Below, piece after piece: positions 19,882 to 29,452 of a stretch of DNA of 64,000 nucleotides. Position numbers and translations under genes: made by a program. The notes under the pieces are model-generated. The model did not search any database and was not told the origin of the DNA. It was given only the letters and a program-made list of their open reading frames with translations. Source of the stretch: Elusimicrobiota bacterium (GTDB taxonomy: Bacteria > Elusimicrobiota > Elusimicrobia > FEN-1173); NCBI GenBank assembly GCA_016722575.1, contig JADKIY010000006.1:391998-455997 (forward strand). Reading direction: 5' to 3'. The first letter of the stretch is position 1; every line of letters begins with the position of its first letter.

Positions 19882-22629
19882 ATGGCGACGTCGATGGAAC
19901 GATTGTCGGGGCGCGTGGAATCCCTGGGGCGGGAACTCCTCCGCCGGTCCGCGGAATTCCGTTCCCCTCTTTTCTCGCGGAATGGGCTGACGGAAAAGCT
20001 GTTGGACGCCGGGATGAACCACCGGGCCCTGCGGCGGGCCCTCCTGACTTTTTTGGACGTGAGCCCGACCCTCGCGAACAACGCCGAAGTCAAAGGAAAA
20101 CTTTTGGATCTATTGGAAGAGTCGGCCGCCCCCGGCTGGATCGCCCGGTGGATTCCGGCGAATCTTCTGGCCCCGGGGCTCCGCTTCGGCCTGCGGTGGA
20201 TGGCCGAACGTTTCATCGCGGGCGAAACCATCGAGGAGGCCGGTCCCCGCCTGGAGGCCCTTCGCCGCGAAGGGTCGGACGTGCTCTTGGACGTCCTGGG
20301 CGAAGGGCTCACCTCCGCGCGCTCCTCCGAGGAGCACGTGGGCCGCTACCTGGACCTTCTGGCCCACCTCCCGCGCCCCCATATTTCGATCAAAGTGTCC
20401 GCCCTGGCGCCTTTTTTCGGCCCGCTGAACGAGGCGGCCCTGGTGGAAGCCCGGGAGCGTCTGCGGCGGGTGGCGCGCGCCGCCCAAAAACAGCCGGGGG
20501 CTTTTCTTTGGATCGACATGGAGCAACACAGCCTGAAGAGCCGGATCTTTCAGGTCTATCGGGATTTGCTCGACGAAAAGGAATTTTCCGGTTTTGACGG
20601 CCTGGGCCTGGCGGTGCAGGCCTATCTTCGGGAGACGGCCCGCGATTTGGAGGACCTGAAGTCCTGGTCCCTGGCCCGGGGACGGCGGACGCCGGTTCGC
20701 CTCGTGAAAGGCGCTTACTGGGACCAGGAAAACCTTTGGGCGGCCAAAGCGGGCTGGCCGGTGCCCGTCTGGCCCCATAAACACCGAACCGATCGGGAAT
20801 TCGAGGCCCTGTCGGCTTTCCTTCTGGAAAATCCCGAGGCTTTCCGGCCGGCCTTCGGCACCCACAACGCCCGAAGCCTCGCCGTCGTCCTGGCCCTGGC
20901 GGAGGACCGGGGATTGGCCCCGGGGGACGTGGAATTTCAAACGCTCTTCGGCATGGCCGAGGAAACCCGCCGGGCGCTGAACGCCATGGGACAACGAACC
21001 CGGGTCTACACCCCCTACGGAGGCCTGGTTCCCGGGATGGCTTATCTGGTCCGGCGGGTGCTGGAAAACACGGCGAACGAATCCTTTCTGCGCCAATCCC
21101 ATCGCCGCGCGGGCCCCGCCCTTCTGCTCCGGCCGCCCGCGGCGGAGACCGCGGAGGAGAGCGCCCCCGGGGAGAATCGGGGGTTCGTCAACGAGCCCTT
21201 GACGGATTGGTCGCGTCCGGAAAACCGCGGACGCATGGCGGATTCCTTGGCCCGCGAGGCGTCGTCGGCGCCCTCCCCCGGCGGAGGCGCCGGGGATCCC
21301 GGCGCGGCGCTGGAACGTGCGGCCAACGCCGCGGAGGCCTGGGGGCGCCGAACCGTGCGGGATCGGGCCGACCGCTTGCGGGCGGCGGCCCGGGAAATGC
21401 GGCGGCGCCGTTTCGAGCTGGCGGCCAAAATCGTCCGCGAAGTGGGGAAAACCTGGGTCGAAGCCGACGCCGATGTGGCGGAAGCCGTGGACTTCATCGA
21501 GTATTACACCGCCGAGGCCGAACGCCTGGACGTTCCGCCGGCTCTTCCGTCTCTCCCGGGGCTGCGGAACCGGATGGTCCACCGGCCCCTGGGGCCGGGC
21601 GTGGTCATCGCTCCGTGGAATTTCCCCCTGGCCATTCCCTGCGGGATGACCGTGGCGGCTCTCGTCACGGGCAACACCGTCGTCCTTAAACCGGCGGAGC
21701 AGGCCCCCGGGATTGCCCGGGAGCTCGTGGACCTGTTGTCGACGGTGTGCCCGCCCGGGGTGATTCAGCTCGTTCCCGGGCCCGGGGAAACGGTCGGCGC
21801 GGCCCTGGTGAAAGACCCCCGAACCCAGTTCATCGCCTTCACGGGGTCGGACGACACCGCCCGACACATCCGTCAAGACGCGGCCGACGCGCCTTTCGCA
21901 AAACGACTGATCCTGGAGACGGGCGGCAAGAACGCCATCTTCGTCGACGCGGACGCCGATCTGGACCTCGCCCTGGCCGGCGTGATCGACTCCGCTTTCG
22001 GCTACAGCGGTCAAAAATGCAGCGCCTGTTCCCGATTGATTCTTCACGAAAAAATCCGGGAGCGTTTCCTGGCCCAATTTCTGGAGTTGGTGGCGGCTCT
22101 CCGGGTGGGGGATCCCGCGGACCCCTCGACCCAGGTGGGCCCGCTGATCGACGATGCGGCGTTCCGGAAGGTGCGGGGCTACGTCGAATTGGGGAAAGCG
22201 GAGGGGCGATTGCTCACGCCGGAAAAGGCGGACGCCGCCGCGCGGCTGGTGTGGCCGGCGGTGATGGAGTTGACGTCGCCCCGGGCCCGGTCGGCCCAGG
22301 AGGAGATTTTCGGTCCCGTGGTCGCGGTGTTCACCGCGGGAAGCGCGCCGGACGCCTTTGAAATCATGAACGCGACGCGCTTCGCTTTGACGGCCGGGGT
22401 CTTTACGCGGTCGTCAGAGACCAAGGCGCTTTTCGGCCGGTCCGTCGTCGCCGGGGTCAAATACGTGAACCGGAAAATCACCCACGCGAGCGTGGGCCTC
22501 ATCCCCTTCGGGGGAACCCGGGCCTCGGGCACCGGTACGCACGCGGGCGGCCCGTTCACCCTCCTCCAATTCCTTCGCCAAGAAGTTCAAATCGAAGAAC
22601 CGCCCCACTACGAAATCGATTTGCCGTGA
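19882..22629 (+). CDS. putA: Bifunctional proline dehydrogenase / P5C dehydrogenase
   Basis: The 915-residue protein oxidises proline to glutamate in two steps. The PRODH barrel (~70-420) has 'HISIKVSALAP', 'IDMEQHSLKSRIFQVYRDLL', 'VRLVKGAYWDQE' and 'GTHNARSL' for FAD and proline. The aldehyde dehydrogenase half (~470-900) has 'PWNFPLAIPCGM', 'FTGSDDTARHI', 'LETGGKNAIFVDADADLD' and the catalytic Cys in 'GYSGQKCSACSR'. There is no N-terminal ribbon-helix-helix domain, so unlike enteric PutA it is not a repressor. The Lys in 'VVLKPAEQ' fits cofactor binding. Its promoter overlaps the intergenic region shared with the SDR gene. Confidence 0.93.
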   Translation: MATSMERLSGRVESLGRELLRRSAEFRSPLFSRNGLTEKLLDAGMNHRALRRALLTFLDVSPTLANNAEVKGKLLDLLEESAAPGWIARWIPANLLAPGLRFGLRWMAERFIAGETIEEAGPRLEALRREGSDVLLDVLGEGLTSARSSEEHVGRYLDLLAHLPRPHISIKVSALAPFFGPLNEAALVEARERLRRVARAAQKQPGAFLWIDMEQHSLKSRIFQVYRDLLDEKEFSGFDGLGLAVQAYLRETARDLEDLKSWSLARGRRTPVRLVKGAYWDQENLWAAKAGWPVPVWPHKHRTDREFEALSAFLLENPEAFRPAFGTHNARSLAVVLALAEDRGLAPGDVEFQTLFGMAEETRRALNAMGQRTRVYTPYGGLVPGMAYLVRRVLENTANESFLRQSHRRAGPALLLRPPAAETAEESAPGENRGFVNEPLTDWSRPENRGRMADSLAREASSAPSPGGGAGDPGAALERAANAAEAWGRRTVRDRADRLRAAAREMRRRRFELAAKIVREVGKTWVEADADVAEAVDFIEYYTAEAERLDVPPALPSLPGLRNRMVHRPLGPGVVIAPWNFPLAIPCGMTVAALVTGNTVVLKPAEQAPGIARELVDLLSTVCPPGVIQLVPGPGETVGAALVKDPRTQFIAFTGSDDTARHIRQDAADAPFAKRLILETGGKNAIFVDADADLDLALAGVIDSAFGYSGQKCSACSRLILHEKIRERFLAQFLELVAALRVGDPADPSTQVGPLIDDAAFRKVRGYVELGKAEGRLLTPEKADAAARLVWPAVMELTSPRARSAQEEIFGPVVAVFTAGSAPDAFEIMNATRFALTAGVFTRSSETKALFGRSVVAGVKYVNRKITHASVGLIPFGGTRASGTGTHAGGPFTLLQFLRQEVQIEEPPHYEIDLP

Positions 22630-22667
22630 ACTTGTCAAAGCCGCGTTAAAAACTGCTAAAATCCTTT

Positions 22668-22809
<142 letters not shown>

Positions 22810-23095
22810 GGGAGAAATAAAAGTCCAAATCCGACGGAGGCGCGGGAGCCGACCCCACCGCAGAGCTCTTGGGGCCGGCGGCGCGCCGGAGGCGCAACCC
22901 CTCCGCCGACGAAACGGTTGGAGCGCGACCGCCTTGGTGGAAATGCGGCGGGGAGCGGCCGCCGGGAGCCCCCCCGAATAAAGTCACGCCTTAGCGTTTT
23001 TAAGTTCGAAGGAAGATTCGTGTTGCGTTGTCGGGGGATCGGGGGATGGACAAGGCGTTGGCCCCTGGGAGCGGCCCCATCGTCCCACCGTTTGG

Positions 23096-23125
23096 TTGAA
23101 CAAGGCTTTCCCGATCTGATATATT
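23096..23125 (+). promoter_or_regulatory. Promoter of the Cys-rich protein / TonB-receptor block, +1 at the start codon
   Basis: TTGAAC (23096-23101), an 18-bp spacer and TATATT (23120-23125) precede ATG 23132 by seven bases after the -10 box. No Shine-Dalgarno sequence is seen (CCACCCATG), so the first gene is predicted leaderless. Confidence 0.65.
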
Positions 23126-23131
23126 CCACCC

Positions 23132-23557
23132 ATGCGAAAATGGTCCGCCCTTTTTTTGGCCGTGATGTTGGCGGTGCCGGCCCACGCCGGGGGCGCGGCG
23201 CCGAAAAAGCAACCCGCCGATTGCGCGGTGTGCGGCCACGTGTGTTGTTGCCCCGATGTCTGCGCGAAAATAATTAAAAACCGGAAATCCGCGGCGCCTT
23301 CGTCGGGCGCGGACGCCCCCGCCCAGGACCCCTGCGGCGTTTCAGAGGCCCAGTGCCGGTTGGGCCCCCTGGAGGGGAATCCCGCCTTTCTTCGAGAAGC
23401 GTGCCGGCCGGCGGAGCCTTTGCGCGGCCCGACGCTCGCGGTCCGCCCGGTGAAGGCGGATTTGTCCCGTTTCACCGACGGATGTCCCTTTTTGCCGTAC
23501 CGAAACATTTTCTCGCCGGTTCCCGTTCCGCCCCCCCGTTTCCAACCCCTGGTCTAA
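23132..23557 (+). CDS. Small exported Cys-rich protein, function unknown
   Basis: The 141-residue protein has a Sec signal peptide ('MRKWSALFLAVMLAVPAHA') and directly after it a dense Cys cluster, 'CAVCGHVCCCPDVC', that could bind a metal or an Fe-S/haem-like group. Further single Cys lie at ~68, 76, 91 and 113, and a Pro-rich tail ends 'VPVPPPRFQPLV'. No known family is recognised. It is the first gene ahead of a TonB-dependent receptor, PepSY protein and ExbB/ExbD/TonB, so a role in periplasmic metal capture or sensing is a reasonable guess only. A 118-bp gap with no clear terminator separates it from the receptor. Confidence 0.65.
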   Translation: MRKWSALFLAVMLAVPAHAGGAAPKKQPADCAVCGHVCCCPDVCAKIIKNRKSAAPSSGADAPAQDPCGVSEAQCRLGPLEGNPAFLREACRPAEPLRGPTLAVRPVKADLSRFTDGCPFLPYRNIFSPVPVPPPRFQPLV

Positions 23558-23675
23558 TCCGAAATAGTTCGCCGTCCCTTTCCGGGGACCGGCGATTTCC
23601 GATATAAGCGTCATTCGCCGGCGGACACGCGCCGGCGACCGCCGCGTTTTCTTTGCGTTCTTGGGGAGGATCATC

Positions 23676-25883
23676 ATGCCTTTGCGGTTGATCAATCGAT
23701 TTGCGGGAGTTGGATTCTTGGCATTGTGGGCGGCGGTGGCGGGGGGGCACGCGACCGACGACGTCGGGGCTTCGACGGCGACGGCGGCCGCCCCGTCGGC
23801 TCCTCCGTCGGCGGGGTCCCCCGTCGGGGAGGCGCCGGAGGTGGTGCTGGAAGCCGTCCAGGTTTTGGGAACGCGCATTGAACGGAACCCGGCCGGCCGG
23901 ACGATCGGTAAGGTGGAGCGAAACAAAATCGAAGCGACCGACGCCTTCAACCTCCGGGAAATGTTCACCACCGTCCCCGGGGTCACCCTGCGACAAAGCA
24001 ACGGCCCGCGGGACGTCACGATCTCGATCCGCGGTTCGGGTTCGAAACAGTCCTTCGCGGTGCGGAACATCAAAATGTACGAGGATTGGTTCCCCACCAC
24101 TCAATCGGACGGGTTGTCGAGAACGGACATCAACGACCCCAACGCGTACGAAGGAATCGACGTTCTCCGGGGGCCGTCGTCCTCCCTTTACGACAATTAC
24201 GCGCTGGGCGGCGTCGTGAACTTCCGCTCGCGCCAGGGCCGCGACATCGACGGGGTGGACGTGGGATCCACCTTGGGGAGCCACGCCTATTCCAACCATT
24301 ACGTGCACGCGGGGGGCCGCAGCCCGGGGTTCGAGTATTCGGCCTTCGGCAGTTTCATCCAAGGCGACGGGTACATCGACCACAGCGCCTTTTGGACGGG
24401 GACGCAAAACCTGACGATGACCTTCACCCCGGACGAAAAACGGACCATCGTCTTTAAATACTTAAACAACGACCTGCGCGCCGACGTTCCCAACCGGCTG
24501 ACGATGAACCAATTCACGGACAACCCGCGGCAGGAGGGCACGACCAGCGTCACGGGCGTGGGCAACGTGTCCGCCACCCAGGCCGACCAGAACCGCGAAG
24601 ACCGGCGAACGATCGTGGGGGTTCGCTACGAACACGCCCTCACGCCCGACACCGGGCTGCGCTTCCTGGGCGCCTACGACACCAAAGACATCAACCAGAC
24701 CTTCGCGACGATCGGCGACAACGTGAACCCCAACTTCCACCAGTACATGGACCTCACGCGCCAGGGGACGTTGTTCGGCAAACCGGCCAAGCATTTCGCC
24801 GGGGTGTTCTTTAACTACATGGAGCAGGAAGCGACCAGCTACCGGAACCTCGCCGATTGGAGCGGCACCCGCGGCGCGGCGCAATCCAACACGCGCGGCA
24901 ACCACCGCAACGTCGGCGGCCGTTTCCGCGAGGAGGTCCAATTCACCGACCGCTGGAGCGGCGTGCTGGGGCTCGGCCTGGAGTCCTCCCGGGTGACCGC
25001 CCGGGTTCAGACCCGAACGGCCAGCGAGGCGTACTCCCGCGTTCGCGTGGAGCGGAATTTCTTCAACGTCGCTCCCGAAGCCGACCTCGTCTTCCAGGCG
25101 AAGCCGGATTTGAAGTTTCACGGGCGGGTGGGAACCGGTTATGGAATTCCCGGCATCGGCCAATTGACGACCACGCCCGCGGGAACCACCGGCAACAACG
25201 GGGACCTCCGCCCCATGCGGAACGTCGGGTTTGAATTGGGCGCGGTCGGCAACGCGGGGGGAACGCTGGCGTTCGACTGGGCGGGCTACTACGAGATATT
25301 CAAAGACGAGTTCGTCACCCAATCGCCCGGGTCGGGGCTTTCGAGCTTCACCTCCAACGCTCCCCGGGCGGACCACCGGGGCGCGGAAGCGACCTTGGAG
25401 TGGCGGCCCGTCGCGGGGGCGTCCTGGTCGGTCGGGTACACCTTCAACAACCACGTCTACAAGAAATACACCGAAAACATCAGCGGGGTCGCCTTCGATC
25501 GCCGCGGAAACAAGGTGCCGGGCGCCGAGGAGCACGTGCTCAACTCCCGCCTGGGTTACGAGGCCGGGGCCGGGTGGGGGACGTGGATCGAGGCCAATTA
25601 CATCGCTCCGTACTACATCAACAACAGCAACACGCTCAAATCCTTGAGCGCGACGGTTTGGAACGTGAACGCGCACGTCAACCGGACGCTGACCAAGGGG
25701 CCTTTTAAGAAAATGATCCTGTTCGTGGACCTGCGGAACGCCTTCGACAAGAAATACATCGGGTCGACGGTCGTGGTGGCCGACGCCCTGGGGGACACCC
25801 CCGACACGGTGCGGGCCACCAAGCAGGGGTTTTTCGCGGGCCAGGACCGGTCCGTGTTCGGCGGAGTGAAGTTGACGTTCTGA
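23676..25883 (+). CDS. TonB-dependent outer-membrane receptor
   Basis: The 735-residue protein starts at ATG 23676, five bases after GGGGAGGA; the in-frame TTG at 23661 is inside the ribosome site. A signal peptide ending near 'AGGHA' and a Thr/Ala/Pro-rich stretch precede the plug. The plug (~60-175) has 'NLREMFTTVPGVTLRQSN', 'ISIRGSGSKQSFAVRNIKMYEDW', 'IDVLRGPSSSLYDNYALGG' and 'VNFRSRQG'. About 22 amphipathic strands follow, ending with the C-terminal Phe ('VFGGVKLTF'). The layout and the following PepSY protein fit siderophore-, haem- or metal-chelate uptake (FecA/FhuE-like). The ligand is not identifiable. Confidence 0.9.
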   Translation: MPLRLINRFAGVGFLALWAAVAGGHATDDVGASTATAAAPSAPPSAGSPVGEAPEVVLEAVQVLGTRIERNPAGRTIGKVERNKIEATDAFNLREMFTTVPGVTLRQSNGPRDVTISIRGSGSKQSFAVRNIKMYEDWFPTTQSDGLSRTDINDPNAYEGIDVLRGPSSSLYDNYALGGVVNFRSRQGRDIDGVDVGSTLGSHAYSNHYVHAGGRSPGFEYSAFGSFIQGDGYIDHSAFWTGTQNLTMTFTPDEKRTIVFKYLNNDLRADVPNRLTMNQFTDNPRQEGTTSVTGVGNVSATQADQNREDRRTIVGVRYEHALTPDTGLRFLGAYDTKDINQTFATIGDNVNPNFHQYMDLTRQGTLFGKPAKHFAGVFFNYMEQEATSYRNLADWSGTRGAAQSNTRGNHRNVGGRFREEVQFTDRWSGVLGLGLESSRVTARVQTRTASEAYSRVRVERNFFNVAPEADLVFQAKPDLKFHGRVGTGYGIPGIGQLTTTPAGTTGNNGDLRPMRNVGFELGAVGNAGGTLAFDWAGYYEIFKDEFVTQSPGSGLSSFTSNAPRADHRGAEATLEWRPVAGASWSVGYTFNNHVYKKYTENISGVAFDRRGNKVPGAEEHVLNSRLGYEAGAGWGTWIEANYIAPYYINNSNTLKSLSATVWNVNAHVNRTLTKGPFKKMILFVDLRNAFDKKYIGSTVVVADALGDTPDTVRATKQGFFAGQDRSVFGGVKLTF

Positions 25884-25890
25884 ATGGAGA

Positions 25891-25923
25891 CCCCCGGCGC
25901 TTCCTTTCGGGAAGCGCCGGGGG
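25891..25923 (+). terminator. Strong intercistronic hairpin without T-run
   Basis: CCCCCGGCGCTTCC pairs perfectly with GGAAGCGCCGGGGG around a five-base loop, between the receptor and PepSY genes. With no T-run after it, it is better seen as an mRNA-stabilising or partial-attenuation hairpin that could lower expression of downstream genes. Confidence 0.6.
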
Positions 25924-25945
25924 CCCGTTGGAGGGGGGAAGTCTT

Positions 25946-27209
25946 ATGAGTGTTCCGGATCAAAACGCGTCCTCCGGCCACGCGCGCCTGTGGCGGTGGC
26001 ATTTTTGGGCGGGCGTCTGCCTCAGCCCGACCCTGGCCGTCTTGGCCGTCACGGGGCTGGTGTATTTGTTCAAACCGCGGGTGGAGCCGAAACTGTATGA
26101 AAAATGGCTTCGGGTCCCGGTCGGACCCGCCGAAGTCTCCGTGCAACGGCAATGGGACAACGCCCAAAGCGCGTTCCCGGGCTGGACCGCCCAAAGCCTG
26201 ATCGCGAGCCCCGGAGCGGGCCGTTCCACCCAGGTGTTTTTGAAATCCAAAGAGGGCCCCCCGCTCACCGTGTACGTGAACCCGCACGACGGGACCATCG
26301 TGGGCAGCCAGAGGACGGACCGCACCCTCATGCAGTTGGCCCACGATCTGCACGGGTCCCTTCTTCTCGGGCGGGCCGGGGAAATCGCCATGGAAATGAC
26401 GGCGGGCTGGGCGTTCCTTCTCCTGGCGACGGGGTTGTTCCTGTGGTGGCCCAAAAAAGGCGGCGGGGGGGGCGTGTGGTATCCGCGCTTGTCCCTTTCG
26501 GGCCGGGGCCGGTGGAGGGATCTTCACGCCGTTCCGGCGTTCTACCTCGCCGGATTGCTGTTCCTCTTCGTGGGCACGGGCGTCCCTTGGACCGGCGTCA
26601 CGGGAAAATGGATTTCCCAAATCGCCCAGGCGACCGGAACGGGCTCGCCGCCCGGTTTCGGCGGGTCGCCGTTCACCTGCGACCCGGCGCCGGGTCAAAA
26701 ACCGCTTCCTTTGGACCGATTGGTGGCGGTCGCCCGGGAGCGGCTTCCGGGCGCCACGCCCACGATCCTTTGGCCCAAGGACCCCCGAAAGGCGGCGGTC
26801 ATCCGATGGAAAGCGCCCCGACCCATGGACCGGGCGTACATCCATGTGGATCCCACCACGGGCGCCGTCCTGGCCGATTACCGGTGGAAAGATTTCGGTT
26901 GGATCGGCAAATTTACGTTGATGTCGGTGGCCTTGCACGAGGGGACGTGGCTGGGGACGTGGAACCTGGTCTTGAATTCCATCGTCGGTCTCGGCGTGTT
27001 GGCGCTGGTGGCCACGGGGGCGATCCTGTGGTGGAAGCGTCGCCCGGCCGGTTCCTGGGCGGGAGCGCCGGCCGCCACCGGGCGGGAACCCTTGCCCGCG
27101 GCTTTTTGGGCGTTGTCGGCCTTGTTTTTTTGCCTTGTTCCCATGGCGGGGGCCTCGGCCCTGGCGTTGTTCGGTCTGGATCGAATTCTAAAACAATGGA
27201 GGCGTCGCG

Positions 27210-27226
<17 letters not shown>
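25946..27226 (+). CDS. PepSY-associated transmembrane protein (PiuB family)
   Basis: The 426-residue protein starts at ATG 25946 after GGAGGGGGGAAG. It has four main membrane helices ('AGVCLSPTLAVLAVTGLVYLF', one near 150 'AFLLLATGLFLWWP', one near 200 and two at the C-terminal end), with PepSY domains in the periplasmic loops. Paired His-containing segments ('RLWRWHFWAGV', 'LAHDLHGSLLLG', 'DLHAVPAFYLAG', 'VALHEGTWLG') fit the haem- or iron-reductase-like PiuB group. These proteins are commonly next to TonB-dependent siderophore receptors and are thought to help release or reduce iron. Confidence 0.83.
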
Positions 27227-27869
<643 letters not shown>

Positions 27870-27879
27870 GGAGGGCCGC

Positions 27880-28278
27880 GTGCAAAACGAGAACGACGCC
27901 GACGGGGTTGTCACGGGGATCAACGTGACGCCGTTGGTGGACATTATGATGGTGTTGTTGATCGTTTTCATGGTCACGGCGCATTTTGCCTCCGAGGGGG
28001 CCTTGAAGATCCATTTGCCGGCCGCCGCCGCGGCGGACGCCGCCTCGGCGCCGAGCCTGCGCGTGACCTTGAACGCGAAGGGGGAGGCGTTCCTGCTCGA
28101 ACACCGGGTGGACGCGAACGGCCTTCGGGAGAATTTGGAGCGGGAAGCGCGGGCCAACCCCGCGGTTCGGGTCACCCTGGCGGCCGATCAGAGCCTGTCC
28201 TACCGGGAAATCGTGGCCCTCTTGGATCTGATCAAGAAAGCCGGCGTTTCCCGGGTGGCCTTGGCCGCCCAGCCGTGA
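27880..28278 (+). CDS. exbD: ExbD/TolR-family protein
   Basis: The 132-residue protein has one N-terminal membrane helix carrying the essential Asp ('INVTPLVDIMMVLLIVFMVTAH') and a periplasmic ExbD domain with 'LAADQSLSYREIVALLDLIKKAGV'. The GTG start at 27880 follows AAGGAGG. The stop overlaps the GTG start of tonB (GTGA). Confidence 0.9.
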   Translation: MQNENDADGVVTGINVTPLVDIMMVLLIVFMVTAHFASEGALKIHLPAAAAADAASAPSLRVTLNAKGEAFLLEHRVDANGLRENLEREARANPAVRVTLAADQSLSYREIVALLDLIKKAGVSRVALAAQP

Positions 28279-28892
28279 GACGATTGGCGGCGGGGGTGGG
28301 GGTGTCGACCGCCGTCCACGCGGCGGTCGGCGGGTTGCTCCTGTGGTTCCTGGCCGGGGACCCCCCGCTGCCGATCGTCGCGGAGTTGGATTTGTCGATG
28401 GGGAGCCTTCTGTCCCCGGCGCCTTCGAGCGGCGGCGGGACGCCCGCTCGCCTCGATTCCTGGCGGGAGGGGGCGAAGACCCCAAAAGAAACAGCGCCTC
28501 CGCCCTCCCCGCCCGCGGCGGAGCCCGAACCCGACGGTTCCGCCGGGGGGGAGGCGACGGCGACCGCGGGGGCCGGCGGAAACGGTCCCGGGGGGTATTT
28601 CTCGGTCGCCAACGTGGCGCGAAAGCCGGTGTGGGTGGCGAACCGGATTTTCGCCAGCGATTACCCCTACGTCGCCCGTCAGAAAGGACGCGACGGCCGC
28701 GTGGTGGTGGCGGTGTGGATCGGCGTCGACGGCGGGGTGGTGGACGTTCGGCTTTTGGAAGGGGCGTACGAGGCCTTGAACGAGGTCGCCCTCCGAAAGG
28801 TCAAAGGGGCGCGGTTCACCCCGGCGCGGGACGCGTCGGGACGCGCGGTGCCCTGTCGGGTGACGCTGCCTATTTCGTTTGAACTTCGCTGA
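28275..28892 (+). CDS. tonB: TonB energy transducer
   Basis: This 205-residue protein has one membrane anchor ('AAGVGVSTAVHAAVGGLLLWFLAG', including the conserved Ser and His of TonB helices). A Pro/Glu/Ala-rich periplasmic spacer follows, and a TonB C-terminal domain with 'YPYVARQKGRDGRVVVAVWIGVDGGV' and 'AVPCRVTLPISFEL'. It transmits proton-motive force from ExbBD to outer-membrane receptors. The GTG start overlaps exbD, and a strong terminator follows. Confidence 0.9.
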   Translation: MRRLAAGVGVSTAVHAAVGGLLLWFLAGDPPLPIVAELDLSMGSLLSPAPSSGGGTPARLDSWREGAKTPKETAPPPSPPAAEPEPDGSAGGEATATAGAGGNGPGGYFSVANVARKPVWVANRIFASDYPYVARQKGRDGRVVVAVWIGVDGGVVDVRLLEGAYEALNEVALRKVKGARFTPARDASGRAVPCRVTLPISFELR

Positions 28893-28919
28893 TATTCCCG
28901 AAGGGAAGGGAGGTCACGT

Positions 28920-28955
28920 CCGCCCGCGCCGACGCGCGGGCGGTTTTCTTTTTTT
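28920..28955 (+). terminator. Intrinsic terminator of the TonB operon
   Basis: CCGCCCGCGC and GCGCGGGCGG form a perfect 10-bp stem around CGAC, followed by TTTTCTTTTTTT. It closes the rightward transcript ahead of the convergent lipoprotein gene. Confidence 0.92.
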
Positions 28956-28966
28956 AGAGGGGGGCG

Positions 28967-29434
28967 TTAAGGGCGGTCGGACTTGAAATCTTTGCCGGGG
29001 GGGGAGGCTTTTCCGGCGTGGTCGATGAAAACGCAATCTTCGACGGCGTCGGCGGTGACGATAAAGAGGCGTTTGGAGACCCCGTCGGTGTAGCGGTCTT
29101 CGGCGGGGCGGGGAACTTGAACGGTGCCGACGGCGTTTTGAATGGTCGCGCCCAAGCGGTCGGCGGCGTTTGCGAATTGATTGACGATGGCGGCCCGGTG
29201 GGGGAATTCGTAGGTCACCAACCGGCGGCCGTCGGGCAGGGCCGTCTCCCGGGACGGTTCGCCGAAAGCGTCAAGCACCCGGGCGTAGGGCTGGCCGACC
29301 CAGCGGGACATTTCGACGTTGACGCCGGGGCGCGCGCAGCCGGCCAGGATCGACAGCGCCGCCGATGCCGCGAGGGCGCGGAGAAGGGTTTTTCGACGCC
29401 AGGTCGCTTGGGGGGGGAGGGCTTCGGGGTTCAC
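28967..29434 (-). CDS. Putative lipoprotein, function unknown
   Basis: The 155-residue protein begins at GTG 29434. A twin-Arg-less basic n-region, a hydrophobic core and the lipobox 'ILAGC' (Cys33) predict a lipid-anchored envelope protein. The mature domain contains 'VGQPYARVLDAFGEPSRETALPDGRRLVTYEF', which resembles the SmpA/BamE-like fold where a conserved G.P is followed by a Tyr/Phe strand; this resemblance is only suggestive. It is 18 bases after the barrel gene on the same strand and is likely co-transcribed with it. Confidence 0.72.
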   Translation of the reverse strand: MNPEALPPQATWRRKTLLRALAASAALSILAGCARPGVNVEMSRWVGQPYARVLDAFGEPSRETALPDGRRLVTYEFPHRAAIVNQFANAADRLGATIQNAVGTVQVPRPAEDRYTDGVSKRLFIVTADAVEDCVFIDHAGKASPPGKDFKSDRP

Positions 29435-29452
29435 GGGAACGCCGACGGGTCG